Origin: CAITYL01 sp041651315
Lineage (GTDB): Bacteria; Verrucomicrobiota; Lentisphaeria; Oligosphaerales; CAITYL01
DNA length: 64,000 nucleotides
Reading direction: 5' to 3'
NCBI GenBank assembly: GCA_041651315.1
Contig: JBAZJM010000002.1
Span: 1-64,000 of the forward strand
Shown: in pieces, positions 10,014 to 17,809 of the stretch
Position numbering within the stretch: position 1 is the stretch's first letter
Layout: each line of letters starts with the position of its first letter
Translations under genes and position numbers: made by a program
The notes under the pieces: model-generated
Databases searched by the model: none
The model's input: the letters and a program-made list of their open reading frames with translations, nothing else
Told to the model about the DNA's origin: nothing

Positions 10014-10370
10014 GTGAGTAGTAATTCTTGGTTTTGCAAAGTTTGCGGGCACATGAATGTCCCATCAAGTATTACCTGTGCTTTATGTAAAAGACAGAAG
10101 AAAGAGTCCCTCATCCCAAAAATAAGAATAGTCCAGAAAAGTGACCCTGAAATAATGATGGAAAGGGTCAGTCAAACCGAAATAGAGTTTCAAGATTTGC
10201 AAACAAGATTAGAAGCAGCCAGAAAGAAATTGGAAGAAAAAAACTCCCTTCCTCCAACTGGGGCAATAAGACTTATTGTACCGAACAATTGGACGGGGAT
10301 AGTTATAACCGCCGTAGTAGTGATAGCCGTAGTAACTCTTATAGTATTAGTAAAATCATTCGCTAAATAA
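10014..10370 (+). CDS. RanBP2-type zinc finger protein with C-terminal membrane anchor
   Basis: 118 residues from a GTG at 10014, preceded by a purine-rich AAGG. Residues 6-25 fit W-x-C-x2-C-x3-N-x6-C-x2-C exactly (WFCKVCGHMN...CALC), the RanBP2 zinc finger signature known for RNA or ubiquitin binding in eukaryotes. A predicted coiled coil at about 45-80 follows, then a hydrophobic segment of about 22 residues (GIVITAVVVIAVVTLIVLV) and a short KSFAK tail. It is a lone plus-strand gene between two minus-strand blocks and abuts its neighbour's stop. The likely arrangement is cytoplasmic finger, tail-anchored in the membrane. Confidence 0.72.
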   Translation: MSSNSWFCKVCGHMNVPSSITCALCKRQKKESLIPKIRIVQKSDPEIMMERVSQTEIEFQDLQTRLEAARKKLEEKNSLPPTGAIRLIVPNNWTGIVITAVVVIAVVTLIVLVKSFAK

Positions 10371-10751
10371 TTAGTTATTTTCAGTCATCCACTCATCAAA
10401 TTCTTCTTTAGAACGAAAGATAAGAAGATCTGGTTCTGGCCATTCAGGATCTTGATTAATATTATGCCCATCTTTTGAGATTGACATATTATTTTCATCA
10501 TCAATAAAAACAAATTCCCCACCATCGTCAGAAATTAAATCATATTCATCAAATTCCGTCCCCTCAGGAACAAATCCTACGGTAACTGCAACAGGCTCAT
10601 CAGTTATAATTCTGTAAGCTTTTTTAGGCGTTTCAACTGCTGCTAAAACCCGCTTCAGTTCACAAGAGACTAAATCTCGTCTAGGGGATTTAGAATTATC
10701 TATCCGAGTGGCAATTTGACGTAAAACAATGGCTAGACGAGATGGAGTCAT
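10371..10751 (-). CDS. Uncharacterised protein with helical N-terminus and acidic C-terminus
   Basis: 126 residues. The N-terminal 40 residues form a basic amphipathic region (LRQIATRIDNSKSPRRDLV); the rest is strongly acidic. Stop-to-stop abutment with the plus-strand zinc finger gene at 10370/10371 leaves no room for a terminator. Not recognised. Confidence 0.65.
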   Translation of the reverse strand: MTPSRLAIVLRQIATRIDNSKSPRRDLVSCELKRVLAAVETPKKAYRIITDEPVAVTVGFVPEGTEFDEYDLISDDGGEFVFIDDENNMSISKDGHNINQDPEWPEPDLLIFRSKEEFDEWMTENN

Positions 10752-10780
10752 AAAATCGAAATCGTATAAAAATCGAGAAA

Positions 10781-11551
10781 TTAATCAACTGGCAAAATCT
10801 GAGCAATCCCACGATCCCTAAATTGAGGAAGACTAACCTCATGAAGAATATTGAAATGCTTGTCACTTATAGCATAGAATACGGTCCAGTACTTTGCATA
10901 TTTAGAATTCTGCATCGATTCTTCAATAGCAAAAAGGACAGCCGCATCCCCACCATTACGAAGGCCTTTTCTTTGGTCTGAGCGAACTTTAGCTTCAACC
11001 TCTCGGGCTTCCTCAGTAATCAATTCCTTAATTCTTGAGAGAGACCGGAAAAATCGATGTCTAACTCTCCCCTGCGTTAAACTAAGACGTTTCGCTATTT
11101 CTGACTGACAAGTAGTTTCATACATGAGCCAGAGAATTTCTCGATCTTGATCTAAAAACTTCGGACCAAGTTCTAATTCAAAATCTTCTCTATCGAGTTC
11201 CGGAATGGTTCTCAAAAATTGAATGCGACGAATACCGCGATGAAGTCTATAAGATACTGCGGCTTGTGTAATACCAAAAACTTTAGCTATTTGTTCTTGT
11301 TTCATCCGACTTTGGTAATACATGGATATTAAGTCGGCTTCTCTTTCCGGAATACGATCTAGATGGTGTTCAACAGCCGAAAAACTCGGCATCGCACCAT
11401 CCACGATCAAATTTTCTTCTTGAGCCGGAGCGAGCTTTTGATCAATGAGCTCGTCAATCCCAATTTCTGATTCACCGTCTGCGCCTAATCTATAACGACC
11501 ATCAAAACGAGACGATAAACCCTGAGGGTCCGAGATAAGAATATGAGACAT
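10781..11551 (-). CDS. Sigma-factor-like protein with two tandem region-4-type HTH domains
   Basis: 256 residues. Residues about 60-118 (IPEREADLISMYY, then QEQIAKVFGITQAAVSYRL) match sigma-70 region 4, the helix-turn-helix that contacts the -35 element. A second copy follows at about 130-175 (DREILWLMYETTCQSEIAKRLSLTQGRVR...). No region 2 is evident, so it may not melt a promoter alone. It could be a transcription regulator or a sigma/anti-sigma-like adaptor of host RNA polymerase. The C-terminal 70 residues are of unknown type. The start at 11551 is preceded by a structured leader. Confidence 0.7.
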   Translation of the reverse strand: MSHILISDPQGLSSRFDGRYRLGADGESEIGIDELIDQKLAPAQEENLIVDGAMPSFSAVEHHLDRIPEREADLISMYYQSRMKQEQIAKVFGITQAAVSYRLHRGIRRIQFLRTIPELDREDFELELGPKFLDQDREILWLMYETTCQSEIAKRLSLTQGRVRHRFFRSLSRIKELITEEAREVEAKVRSDQRKGLRNGGDAAVLFAIEESMQNSKYAKYWTVFYAISDKHFNILHEVSLPQFRDRGIAQILPVD

Positions 11552-11559
11552 TTTCTAAA

Positions 11560-11654
11560 CTCCAGCCATGCGCAACTAAATTGCGGTAGTTTAGATATCA
11601 ATATAGGTATGATGACGAAACAAGTCGAGTATTAGTATCTATATTTGGCTGGAG
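11560..11654 (-). promoter_or_regulatory. Inverted-repeat leader of the sigma-like gene
   Basis: An 8-bp perfect inverted repeat (CTCCAGCC at 11560-11567, GGCTGGAG at 11647-11654) encloses the 5' leader of the minus-strand sigma-like gene. Next to it are a GAGTC-TAA-GACTC hairpin and a small CGCAA-TTTAG-TTGCG hairpin. These could form an RNA structure close to the start codon or a terminator for the upstream exonuclease gene. No U-tract is seen. Confidence 0.35.
11600..11628 (-). promoter_or_regulatory. Possible sigma-70-like promoter for the sigma-like gene
   Basis: Reading the minus strand, TCGACT (11628-11623) and TATATT (11605-11600) are separated by 17 bases, the preferred spacing. The match to consensus is 4/6 and 5/6. 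It would start a transcript about 40-45 bases before the ATG at 11551. Found by eye only. Confidence 0.3.
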
Positions 11655-11692
11655 AGTCTTAGACTCGCCTAGTAACACTTTACCGAAAACAT

Positions 11693-12703
11693 TCAAACAT
11701 CCTTCAAAAAATCAGGCAAGAACTCATATGAAGATGTACCACCATATCTCACTTTATGCTCCTCCTTAAAACAGAAAGAACTAGGTGAAACAGTAGTAAT
11801 CCCGAGATCTTCAGTAAGGATTCTGAGAGCCATCCGATGATCGGGAGTGCTCACAGTACGAGAATTAGATATATCAAGATTTCTACATAATCTAACTAGC
11901 TGCAGATTTAAAGATATGCGATCCCTTGAAGATTCGACTTTCTCTCGTTCTATTTTAGAAAAACCAGGAAGACCTGTCTCTAATAATTGATCAAAGTTAG
12001 AACAACCACAGACAGTTGCTGCTACTTTTTTTCGGAGTCTTGGAATTCCAGGAATATGATCTGAATTATCACCAGTCAAAGCTTTAAACATCAAAATTTC
12101 TGAAGGTTGGATGGCAACCTTAAATTTCCTCTCCATGTCAATTGCTGATTTTTCAGCATCAACAAATCGATCCCCGGTAGACCCGGGACGATATATAACA
12201 ATTCGATCTGAATCAGCTAAAAGCTGATAATAATCCCGATCAGAAGAAACTATTATATGATAGTCATATGGTCGAGAATTCACATAAGAAGCAATTAAAT
12301 CATCTGCTTCTTCATCAGGATGGTGATAAACATCCGATCCCATGAGTAAAAATAAATGAATAAGAACATCAAGTTCATTACGAGCAACGTATCCATCACA
12401 TAAACGAATTTCAAAGGGCTCGGAACCTGGACGAGTCTTATCTCCTTCTTCTCTTAGTTTATAGTTTGGATCTAATGAAAGTCGTCTTTTCGGAGTTCCA
12501 TCGAAAAACACATCCATACGAGATGGGCGAGAAACTGATAACACCCAATCGGATAACATCGATAGGAATCCGTATATGAGTCCTGTCGGATAACCTGATG
12601 GAGAAATCATCGGATCATCAGAACGATTCGTAACAAAAATAGCATATGCCCTATGAAGAAGGTTATTACCGTCAATCAAAAGATTTCTGGAAGTATTAGA
12701 CAA
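11693..12703 (-). CDS. 5'-3' exonuclease / flap endonuclease
   Basis: 336 residues, the usual size for T4 RNase H/T5 D15-type nucleases. These remove RNA primers and 5' flaps in lagging-strand synthesis. Metal-site motifs are present in order: NLLIDGNNLLHRAY at residues 7-20, FFDGTPKRR, the EEADDLIASY acid cluster, the SSDRDYYQLL pair, and the helix-hairpin-helix-like LTGDNSDHIPGIPRL. It is followed in the operon by nusG, dnaX and primase genes upstream, and the 5' end overlaps the nusG-like gene by 8 bp. Confidence 0.9.
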   Translation of the reverse strand: MSNTSRNLLIDGNNLLHRAYAIFVTNRSDDPMISPSGYPTGLIYGFLSMLSDWVLSVSRPSRMDVFFDGTPKRRLSLDPNYKLREEGDKTRPGSEPFEIRLCDGYVARNELDVLIHLFLLMGSDVYHHPDEEADDLIASYVNSRPYDYHIIVSSDRDYYQLLADSDRIVIYRPGSTGDRFVDAEKSAIDMERKFKVAIQPSEILMFKALTGDNSDHIPGIPRLRKKVAATVCGCSNFDQLLETGLPGFSKIEREKVESSRDRISLNLQLVRLCRNLDISNSRTVSTPDHRMALRILTEDLGITTVSPSSFCFKEEHKVRYGGTSSYEFLPDFLKDV

Positions 12704-13280
12704 CCTTCAATTTCTCCAAATATGTACTACGGTATCCAAGAATAAGAGCTTTCGATTTTAAGATAGCCTTTACATCAATCATATCACCGTCAACACCAAC
12801 AACAACACCTCTCATGTTTTTGTAAGTGCCGCTTTTAACAACCACGGGATCTCCAACAGAAAACTTGACTTCTTGGATTTCTTTAATACCTTGACGTAAC
12901 GGATCGAGTTGAGAATCATCAACTAGAGAATAAACTGGAGAAGATCCACGACTAGTTGTACAAAGAACCTCTCTGAAATAAGTAGTATCACGAAGTTTAA
13001 GGTATGAAATGTCAGGTCTAAACTCGATAAACACATATCCATCCATATAAACTAGTGTTTGTGATTCTTTCCTTACTTTAGTTGAGAGTGCAGGAACAAA
13101 TATATTAATATCCGTCCGTTTCAAAATTCGACGAATTGAATTTTCAAGTACAGGAACATTCGTTTCAGATTCCTGCTCACCAGCTGAGGATAGTTCGACA
13201 ACTACCCATTTCGGCTTAACCACCGAGACGCCGGGTGAAGGATGCCGCGAATTCAGCTTCTGAGATTGGGATTCGTTCAC
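12696..13280 (-). CDS. nusG: NusG-like transcription elongation factor
   Basis: 194 residues. The NGN domain starts at KPKWVVVELSSAG and includes VYMDGYVFIEF; the C-terminal KOW motif is FSVGDPVVVKSGTYKNMRGV. NusG/RfaH proteins bind RNA polymerase and influence pausing, termination and translation coupling. The longest frame starts at a GTG at 13280, inside dnaX. A GTG at 13223, which overlaps the dnaX stop codon, would give 175 residues and an N-terminus of NusG-like length. No strong Shine-Dalgarno sequence decides between them, but coupling at 13223 looks attractive. Phage-encoded NusG is uncommon; antitermination of long phage operons is a reasonable inference. Confidence 0.82.
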   Translation of the reverse strand: MNESQSQKLNSRHPSPGVSVVKPKWVVVELSSAGEQESETNVPVLENSIRRILKRTDINIFVPALSTKVRKESQTLVYMDGYVFIEFRPDISYLKLRDTTYFREVLCTTSRGSSPVYSLVDDSQLDPLRQGIKEIQEVKFSVGDPVVVKSGTYKNMRGVVVGVDGDMIDVKAILKSKALILGYRSTYLEKLKVV

Positions 13281-14598
13281 GATCTAACTTTACGTGAACT
13301 TCAGCCCGCTCAGTAGTTTCTGGAGTCGGAGCAGTAAAGACAACACTTTTATCTAAAGATGTTAAATCTTCATTTGATGTATATTTAACACCATTTACTT
13401 CAACTGATTTCGAACCCGATCTTGGCGGAGGTTGCTTAGAAGGAGATTGGGCCGTAATAGGCGGAGCTACAGGCGGAGCTACAGGCGGAGCTGTGGGTGA
13501 AACAGGAACCGGAATGGGAGGGAGAATAACAGTTGGTTCTGTAACAGATGGAGTTATGTTTTGAGATACTGGAATAGAAACAGGAACTATTTGAGCATCC
13601 TTTAAAAGGATAGCCTCAATATCAGCAATGGATGGACGATCAATAGATCCAAGATCTTGAGCTACCGTCAGCCAACCGCGGCCTCTACTAGGAAAAAATC
13701 CTGTTTCAACAGGGAATTTCGATTTAGCACCAACAGAAAGTCTGAAAGCACCCGAAATAGCCTCAATTATCATATCACGAATCCAAGTCGGACTTTCCCT
13801 ATGAGAAAGCTTATCAAGAAAGTCGAAAGCATGCTTCACATTAATATCTAATGTGGAAAGAATTTTTCCAACGAGTTCATAACTTTCGAATCGATAATAC
13901 TGACTAACAGTTGACAGTGTAATAGGACCAAGAATAGACATAGACTCAAGAGCTAATAAGCTACTTCTTGGAGTACGTGAACACATCATAGCTATTATGC
14001 TAAGAGCCTCATCTTCATATTGAAGTGACTCTTTTTCACAAACATCCTTCAGTCTCATGACAAGAGCATCTTGAGACGGGGGTTGAATGTTATACTCTTC
14101 TACTCGATCACGAATAGGACCAACTATTTTATGTGGCTCAGTAGTACATAAAATAACAATGAAAGTCCGTGACTCAACAGCCTGCAGAAGAGCATCTTGT
14201 GCAGGCTTAGAAAGACGCTGAGCCTCATCAAAGAAGTAGATTCTGAGATCACTTCCATCCTCAGAACCAAATTCAGAATCGCGAATTATTTCACGAATCT
14301 TATCGATCGTCCCCTGAGAAGCAGCATCAAGCTCTTCGACATCTTGGTTTGTCCCGTTAAGAATAGAAATACACGAATCACATTCATTACACGGTTCCCC
14401 GTCTTGCAAATTCGTACATTTCATAGCTCGAGCAACAATTCGAGCAAGAGTTGTTTTACCGCAACCCTTCGGACCTCCAAACATCATTGATTGCTGACTT
14501 AAAGAATGTCCTCTACTCCTAGTTAGGAGTAAATTCTTCACTCCATTATTACCTAAAACATCAGCAAAACGATTGGGACGATATTTCAAATCTAACAT
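13216..14598 (-). CDS. dnaX: DNA polymerase III gamma/tau-like clamp-loader ATPase
   Basis: 460 residues. Walker A is GGPKGCGKTT (41-50), a four-Cys zinc module follows (Cys61, 70, 73, 76), Walker B is YFFDEAQRLS (121-130), and sensor 1 is CTTEPHK. This is the DnaX order. DnaX drives loading of the sliding clamp. After domain III (to about 340) comes a Pro/Val/Ala-rich linker with short repeats (PPVAPPVAPP), then a C-terminal segment, resembling the tau form but shorter than in E. coli (643). It probably works with the delta and delta' genes at 30930-32649 and the clamp at 17809. Confidence 0.92.
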   Translation of the reverse strand: MLDLKYRPNRFADVLGNNGVKNLLLTRSRGHSLSQQSMMFGGPKGCGKTTLARIVARAMKCTNLQDGEPCNECDSCISILNGTNQDVEELDAASQGTIDKIREIIRDSEFGSEDGSDLRIYFFDEAQRLSKPAQDALLQAVESRTFIVILCTTEPHKIVGPIRDRVEEYNIQPPSQDALVMRLKDVCEKESLQYEDEALSIIAMMCSRTPRSSLLALESMSILGPITLSTVSQYYRFESYELVGKILSTLDINVKHAFDFLDKLSHRESPTWIRDMIIEAISGAFRLSVGAKSKFPVETGFFPSRGRGWLTVAQDLGSIDRPSIADIEAILLKDAQIVPVSIPVSQNITPSVTEPTVILPPIPVPVSPTAPPVAPPVAPPITAQSPSKQPPPRSGSKSVEVNGVKYTSNEDLTSLDKSVVFTAPTPETTERAEVHVKLDRERIPISEAEFAASFTRRLGG

Positions 14599-14607
14599 GA
14601 TGATGCT

Positions 14608-15096
14608 TTACTCAGTTCTCAAGCATTTCTCGAATTCGACAAGACCTTCATGCCACTGCCCATGACGTTCAGCAACTTCAGGAAATTCTTGAACTGGAGG
14701 AGGTATGAGCTTCCATACCATTGAACCGTCTTCCTCTTTCTCCGTTCCCTGACACCTACTAAGTAGATGATCAATCAGGGCGTCACGTTGATTTGGTCTA
14801 AGATCATTCCAAACTTCAAGAGCGATCTCAATGATGAAATCAAAACCAACAAGAAAAGCGAATTTTCCGCCCATCTTATAGACGTTTCCAGGAACTGGAT
14901 TACCTGCACGTCTGGCAGCTTTGTTACGACATATGTAACGAATTTTAGCGGAACTAAGATGCTGATGATCTTTCGGTATCATCCTCTCAGCTATTTTTTG
15001 AGCGGTTTCAAAATCATCAAAGAGCAACGGCATTTGCTCAGTCTTCTTTTTCTTATCACGTACTGCATCATTTTCGTCAGTCATTTGATTCTCCAA
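14608..15096 (-). CDS. Uncharacterised protein resembling phage metallopeptidase-like proteins
   Basis: 162 residues, charged N-terminus. The core IEIALEVWNDLRPNQRDAL followed by IDHLLSRC and a C-terminal PPPVQEFPEVAERHGQW resembles, from memory, a family annotated as putative phage metallopeptidases. The expected zinc-binding HExxH is not intact here (DHLLSRC), so enzymatic activity is doubtful. It lies between dnaX and the primase gene in the replication operon and may be a replication accessory. Confidence 0.6.
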   Translation of the reverse strand: MENQMTDENDAVRDKKKKTEQMPLLFDDFETAQKIAERMIPKDHQHLSSAKIRYICRNKAARRAGNPVPGNVYKMGGKFAFLVGFDFIIEIALEVWNDLRPNQRDALIDHLLSRCQGTEKEEDGSMVWKLIPPPVQEFPEVAERHGQWHEGLVEFEKCLRTE

Positions 15097-15103
15097 CTTA
15101 AAA

Positions 15104-15892
15104 TCATTTTACGCTCATAGAGGCGTACCATGAACGTATTCCATCATCACCGATTTTTCTCCATGCTTCATTCAAATCTTTACAATTCCTAATATTAGGA
15201 AGTCTGAAATCACGAATAAATAAATTCGGTGAATAGTTATAATCAAAGAACGATCGAAATCCTTTTCGACCAGCAGCATCTAAGTCAAGACACATATTTA
15301 CAATTGATGCGAATCGCTGAATAATTTTAGTTCTATCTTTCCCAGGACTACTATTCGTAAGACCAAGAACATTAGGAGCAGCTAATCTCTCGAATGTTAA
15401 ATAGTCAAATGGTCCTTCTACTAAGAAAACTTCTTTCTTAGCCCAGATTATCGGCATTGCTACCGCTGCACCAAAAAAGAATCCCTCCGGCCTTCTACGA
15501 ATAAGAAAAGTGTCGTAGTTTTTCTCAGCGATAGATCTAACTTGAACACCAACAAGACAGCCAGAATAAGTAGTTAAAGGAAAAACGATAGAACCAACAA
15601 TTCGACGCCCAATTATGGGAATTTTTGGACCACCCTCTTCTTCTCTGGTCCATTTCGTAGACCAACGCATGAATCTACAGGATTCACAGAAAGGCCCGTC
15701 TTTTTCTCCACAAGATTCAGAGTGCTTAGGATCAGAAGTAACTTCTGGAAAGAAATCACCGCCAACAAAACCAATTCTGTGGCGACGAATCTGCTCAGCA
15801 GATACACCTCTCCCTAAAAGATAAGATTGTGCCTCATCCGAATTTTCGAGGCAACTCGAAGCCCACTCAAGAAAGGCTTCTAAAAAATACAC
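15104..15892 (-). CDS. DnaG-type primase / TOPRIM-domain protein
   Basis: 262 residues from a GTG at 15892. The TOPRIM motifs are VFLVEGPFDYLTFERL (about 150-165, catalytic Glu) and the metal-binding CLDLDAAGRKGF (about 200-211). The preceding section, IVFPLTTYSGCLVGVQVRS, matches the DnaG RNA-polymerase core. The N-terminal CHC2 zinc domain is absent; instead there is CGEKDGPFCESC in the core. At 262 residues it is far shorter than bacterial DnaG (about 580) and has no helicase-interaction domain. It would make primers for the phage replisome, perhaps with a partner elsewhere. Confidence 0.82.
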   Translation of the reverse strand: MYFLEAFLEWASSCLENSDEAQSYLLGRGVSAEQIRRHRIGFVGGDFFPEVTSDPKHSESCGEKDGPFCESCRFMRWSTKWTREEEGGPKIPIIGRRIVGSIVFPLTTYSGCLVGVQVRSIAEKNYDTFLIRRRPEGFFFGAAVAMPIIWAKKEVFLVEGPFDYLTFERLAAPNVLGLTNSSPGKDRTKIIQRFASIVNMCLDLDAAGRKGFRSFFDYNYSPNLFIRDFRLPNIRNCKDLNEAWRKIGDDGIRSWYASMSVK

Positions 15893-15900
15893 ATTGATCT

Positions 15901-16596
15901 TTACACTTGACTAGGGATTTTTGAAGGACAAAAAGCCATTCCTAATGCAATGTTATGGATTAGGATAGCGGCCCCTCCACCCAAAAATTGAGTGTATAAA
16001 CCAACCATGTCAGGACGAGATAAGAAAACTGGAAATGGAACATCACACGGGACTATCCTACAAATTTTCTTATATTTCCCAGCTGAATCATCGTAATCAG
16101 TACCAAAGAATCGTTTTTTCTTATCAGGGGTCCAATCAGTCGGTGTCAAACAAACATGTGGTTGTATAACCATCCCGGAATTTTTTTGAATATAACTAAA
16201 ACCTTTACCGGCTCGACCCTTACCGGAAAAAACATTTCCGAGATTATCTTCAACCGATAATTTGAAAGCAGCGGATATCATATCACCGATTATAGTATCG
16301 GTATTCTCGGATTCTTGAGAGAAAACACCAACACCTATATAAAGAGTCTTCGAACTGACATCTATGTCTTTTTTAACTATTTTCCCACCACGAATGAGCA
16401 TCGGTAGCTCATCCTTCGGTTTGTATATGACATCATCTCCATTAGTTAGTTTTCGGGAAACTAAAAATTTCCCTCTCGTACTAGAGATGATAGCTGGAAC
16501 AAAATCTATTATAGCAGGAACGTCGATTTGATATGGAATCGATGCTCCTGATCGTGATCTATGAAGATCATGTTCTAAAATTCTGAGAAGAATCAT
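15901..16596 (-). CDS. Uncharacterised protein in the replication operon
   Basis: 231 residues, mostly beta-like with Gly-rich turns (VFSGKGRAGKGFSYIQ) and a short hydrophobic C-terminal region (GGGAAILIHNIALGMAF). No catalytic motif recognised. It overlaps the upstream gene by 4 bp and ends 8 bp before the primase gene, so it is part of the same transcript. Confidence 0.65.
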   Translation of the reverse strand: MILLRILEHDLHRSRSGASIPYQIDVPAIIDFVPAIISSTRGKFLVSRKLTNGDDVIYKPKDELPMLIRGGKIVKKDIDVSSKTLYIGVGVFSQESENTDTIIGDMISAAFKLSVEDNLGNVFSGKGRAGKGFSYIQKNSGMVIQPHVCLTPTDWTPDKKKRFFGTDYDDSAGKYKKICRIVPCDVPFPVFLSRPDMVGLYTQFLGGGAAILIHNIALGMAFCPSKIPSQV

Positions 16597-17162
16597 TTCC
16601 AGAAATCTTCCGGTAGTTCTTCTTCCTTTTCAGGGAGAGCATGAGGTCTCTTACGAAGAGAAAAAATCGTAAAAAATGATAAAATCCAGAAAATAAATCT
16701 GTTGAAAAGAGGCCTTCGTTTTCCCCTGATTTCAAGGATCCATTGAAGAGCAGCTATATCACGATAATTATCATAGACATATTTATCATTAGAAAAACAC
16801 TCTTCAAAATCAGCTGCAGCTTCATCAATAGAATGAGAAGATCTAAAATACGGACAATCAGCAGCTTTCGCGTCGTTATCGCAAAATTCCCCAGTCCAAG
16901 AAGATGGATCTTCAGATCCATATGTGCATATATGTTCAGGCTCAAGTTCTGTATTTAAAACAACAAGAGTTGTTTGGTGTCTCGGAGAGAGTTCATACTC
17001 TGTCGATAAATCATTTTGAGAATACGGAAGTCTTTTAGGAAGATGTTCAACGTTATGAACACAATTTCCATAACGACGACAAGTAAGAGATAGAATATGT
17101 TGGCGAAGATACCTATTACGTAGGCGCTCCAGCCGACTTACTATGCTTAATTTCTTCTTCAC
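16593..17162 (-). CDS. Cysteine-containing protein with a C-terminal membrane segment
   Basis: 189 residues. The N-terminus is very basic (LERLRNRYLRQHI). Eight cysteines are spread across residues 28-118. A hydrophobic helix, FIFWILSFFTIFSL, near residue 160 is followed by RKRPHALPEKEEELPEDFWK. It may be membrane-attached with both ends in the cytoplasm. No family recognised. Confidence 0.65.
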   Translation of the reverse strand: MKKKLSIVSRLERLRNRYLRQHILSLTCRRYGNCVHNVEHLPKRLPYSQNDLSTEYELSPRHQTTLVVLNTELEPEHICTYGSEDPSSWTGEFCDNDAKAADCPYFRSSHSIDEAAADFEECFSNDKYVYDNYRDIAALQWILEIRGKRRPLFNRFIFWILSFFTIFSLRKRPHALPEKEEELPEDFWK

Positions 17163-17173
17163 GAATTAGTACT

Positions 17174-17809
17174 CTACGTTCGACGACGCAAACGGAAAGA
17201 TTTAATATCGTCAGGGCCCTTTTCGGTATATCCTTCATAAGCTACGTGAGCGTGAGCCATGAATTCTTCGTTATGAGTTACCATGAAAATATTCACTCCG
17301 GTCTCTTCTGCGAGTTGACGCATAAAATCGGCAGCTGCCGGAATATAACGAAGAGCCAGAGCAGACATCGATTCATCAAGAAGCAGCAAATTAGCCATGT
17401 TTAATCTGGCCATAACTGCAAGCCTGAGAACGAGTGAAGAAACAACGGCTGCACCGCCACCGAAAGACGTCATGGGGTCTGCTTCAATCCCATCCTCTTC
17501 GAGCAAGAAACGCATGGAAAGACGATTAAATTTTGGTTCCTGTTGAATACGGAACGTCAAATTTTGATCATAAACTATGCTCTTAAGAGCACTAGTTACG
17601 AGCTCAGACATCGATTCAACATTTGCTCGAAGAAGATCTTCAAGCCATTTTTTGATAACTTCAGAACTTCTCTGATTAAGATCAGCTTTATATCTCAAAG
17701 CTTCAGATTTAGCTTTAAGTGCTTCAGAACGAAGATGTAAAATATCACGATAAGCTTTGATAGATGAAATACCTTCTCTTAGCTCACCGAGTCTTTTTTC
17801 GATGTCCAT
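17174..17809 (-). CDS. Rad50/SbcC-like ATPase, C-terminal half only
   Basis: 211 residues. An N-terminal coiled coil (1-75) leads into the C-terminal lobe of an ABC/SMC ATPase: signature SFGGGAAVVSSLVLRLA, Walker B LLLLDESMSALA and the switch histidine in MVTHNEEF. No Walker A P-loop exists in this gene or its neighbours. Full Rad50/SbcC proteins have both halves joined by a long coiled coil. The start overlaps the clamp gene stop. The Mre11/SbcD-like gene is at 20121-21116, so a phage Mre11-Rad50 type complex is likely, with an unusual ATPase. Confidence 0.8.
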   Translation of the reverse strand: MDIEKRLGELREGISSIKAYRDILHLRSEALKAKSEALRYKADLNQRSSEVIKKWLEDLLRANVESMSELVTSALKSIVYDQNLTFRIQQEPKFNRLSMRFLLEEDGIEADPMTSFGGGAAVVSSLVLRLAVMARLNMANLLLLDESMSALALRYIPAAADFMRQLAEETGVNIFMVTHNEEFMAHAHVAYEGYTEKGPDDIKSFRLRRRT

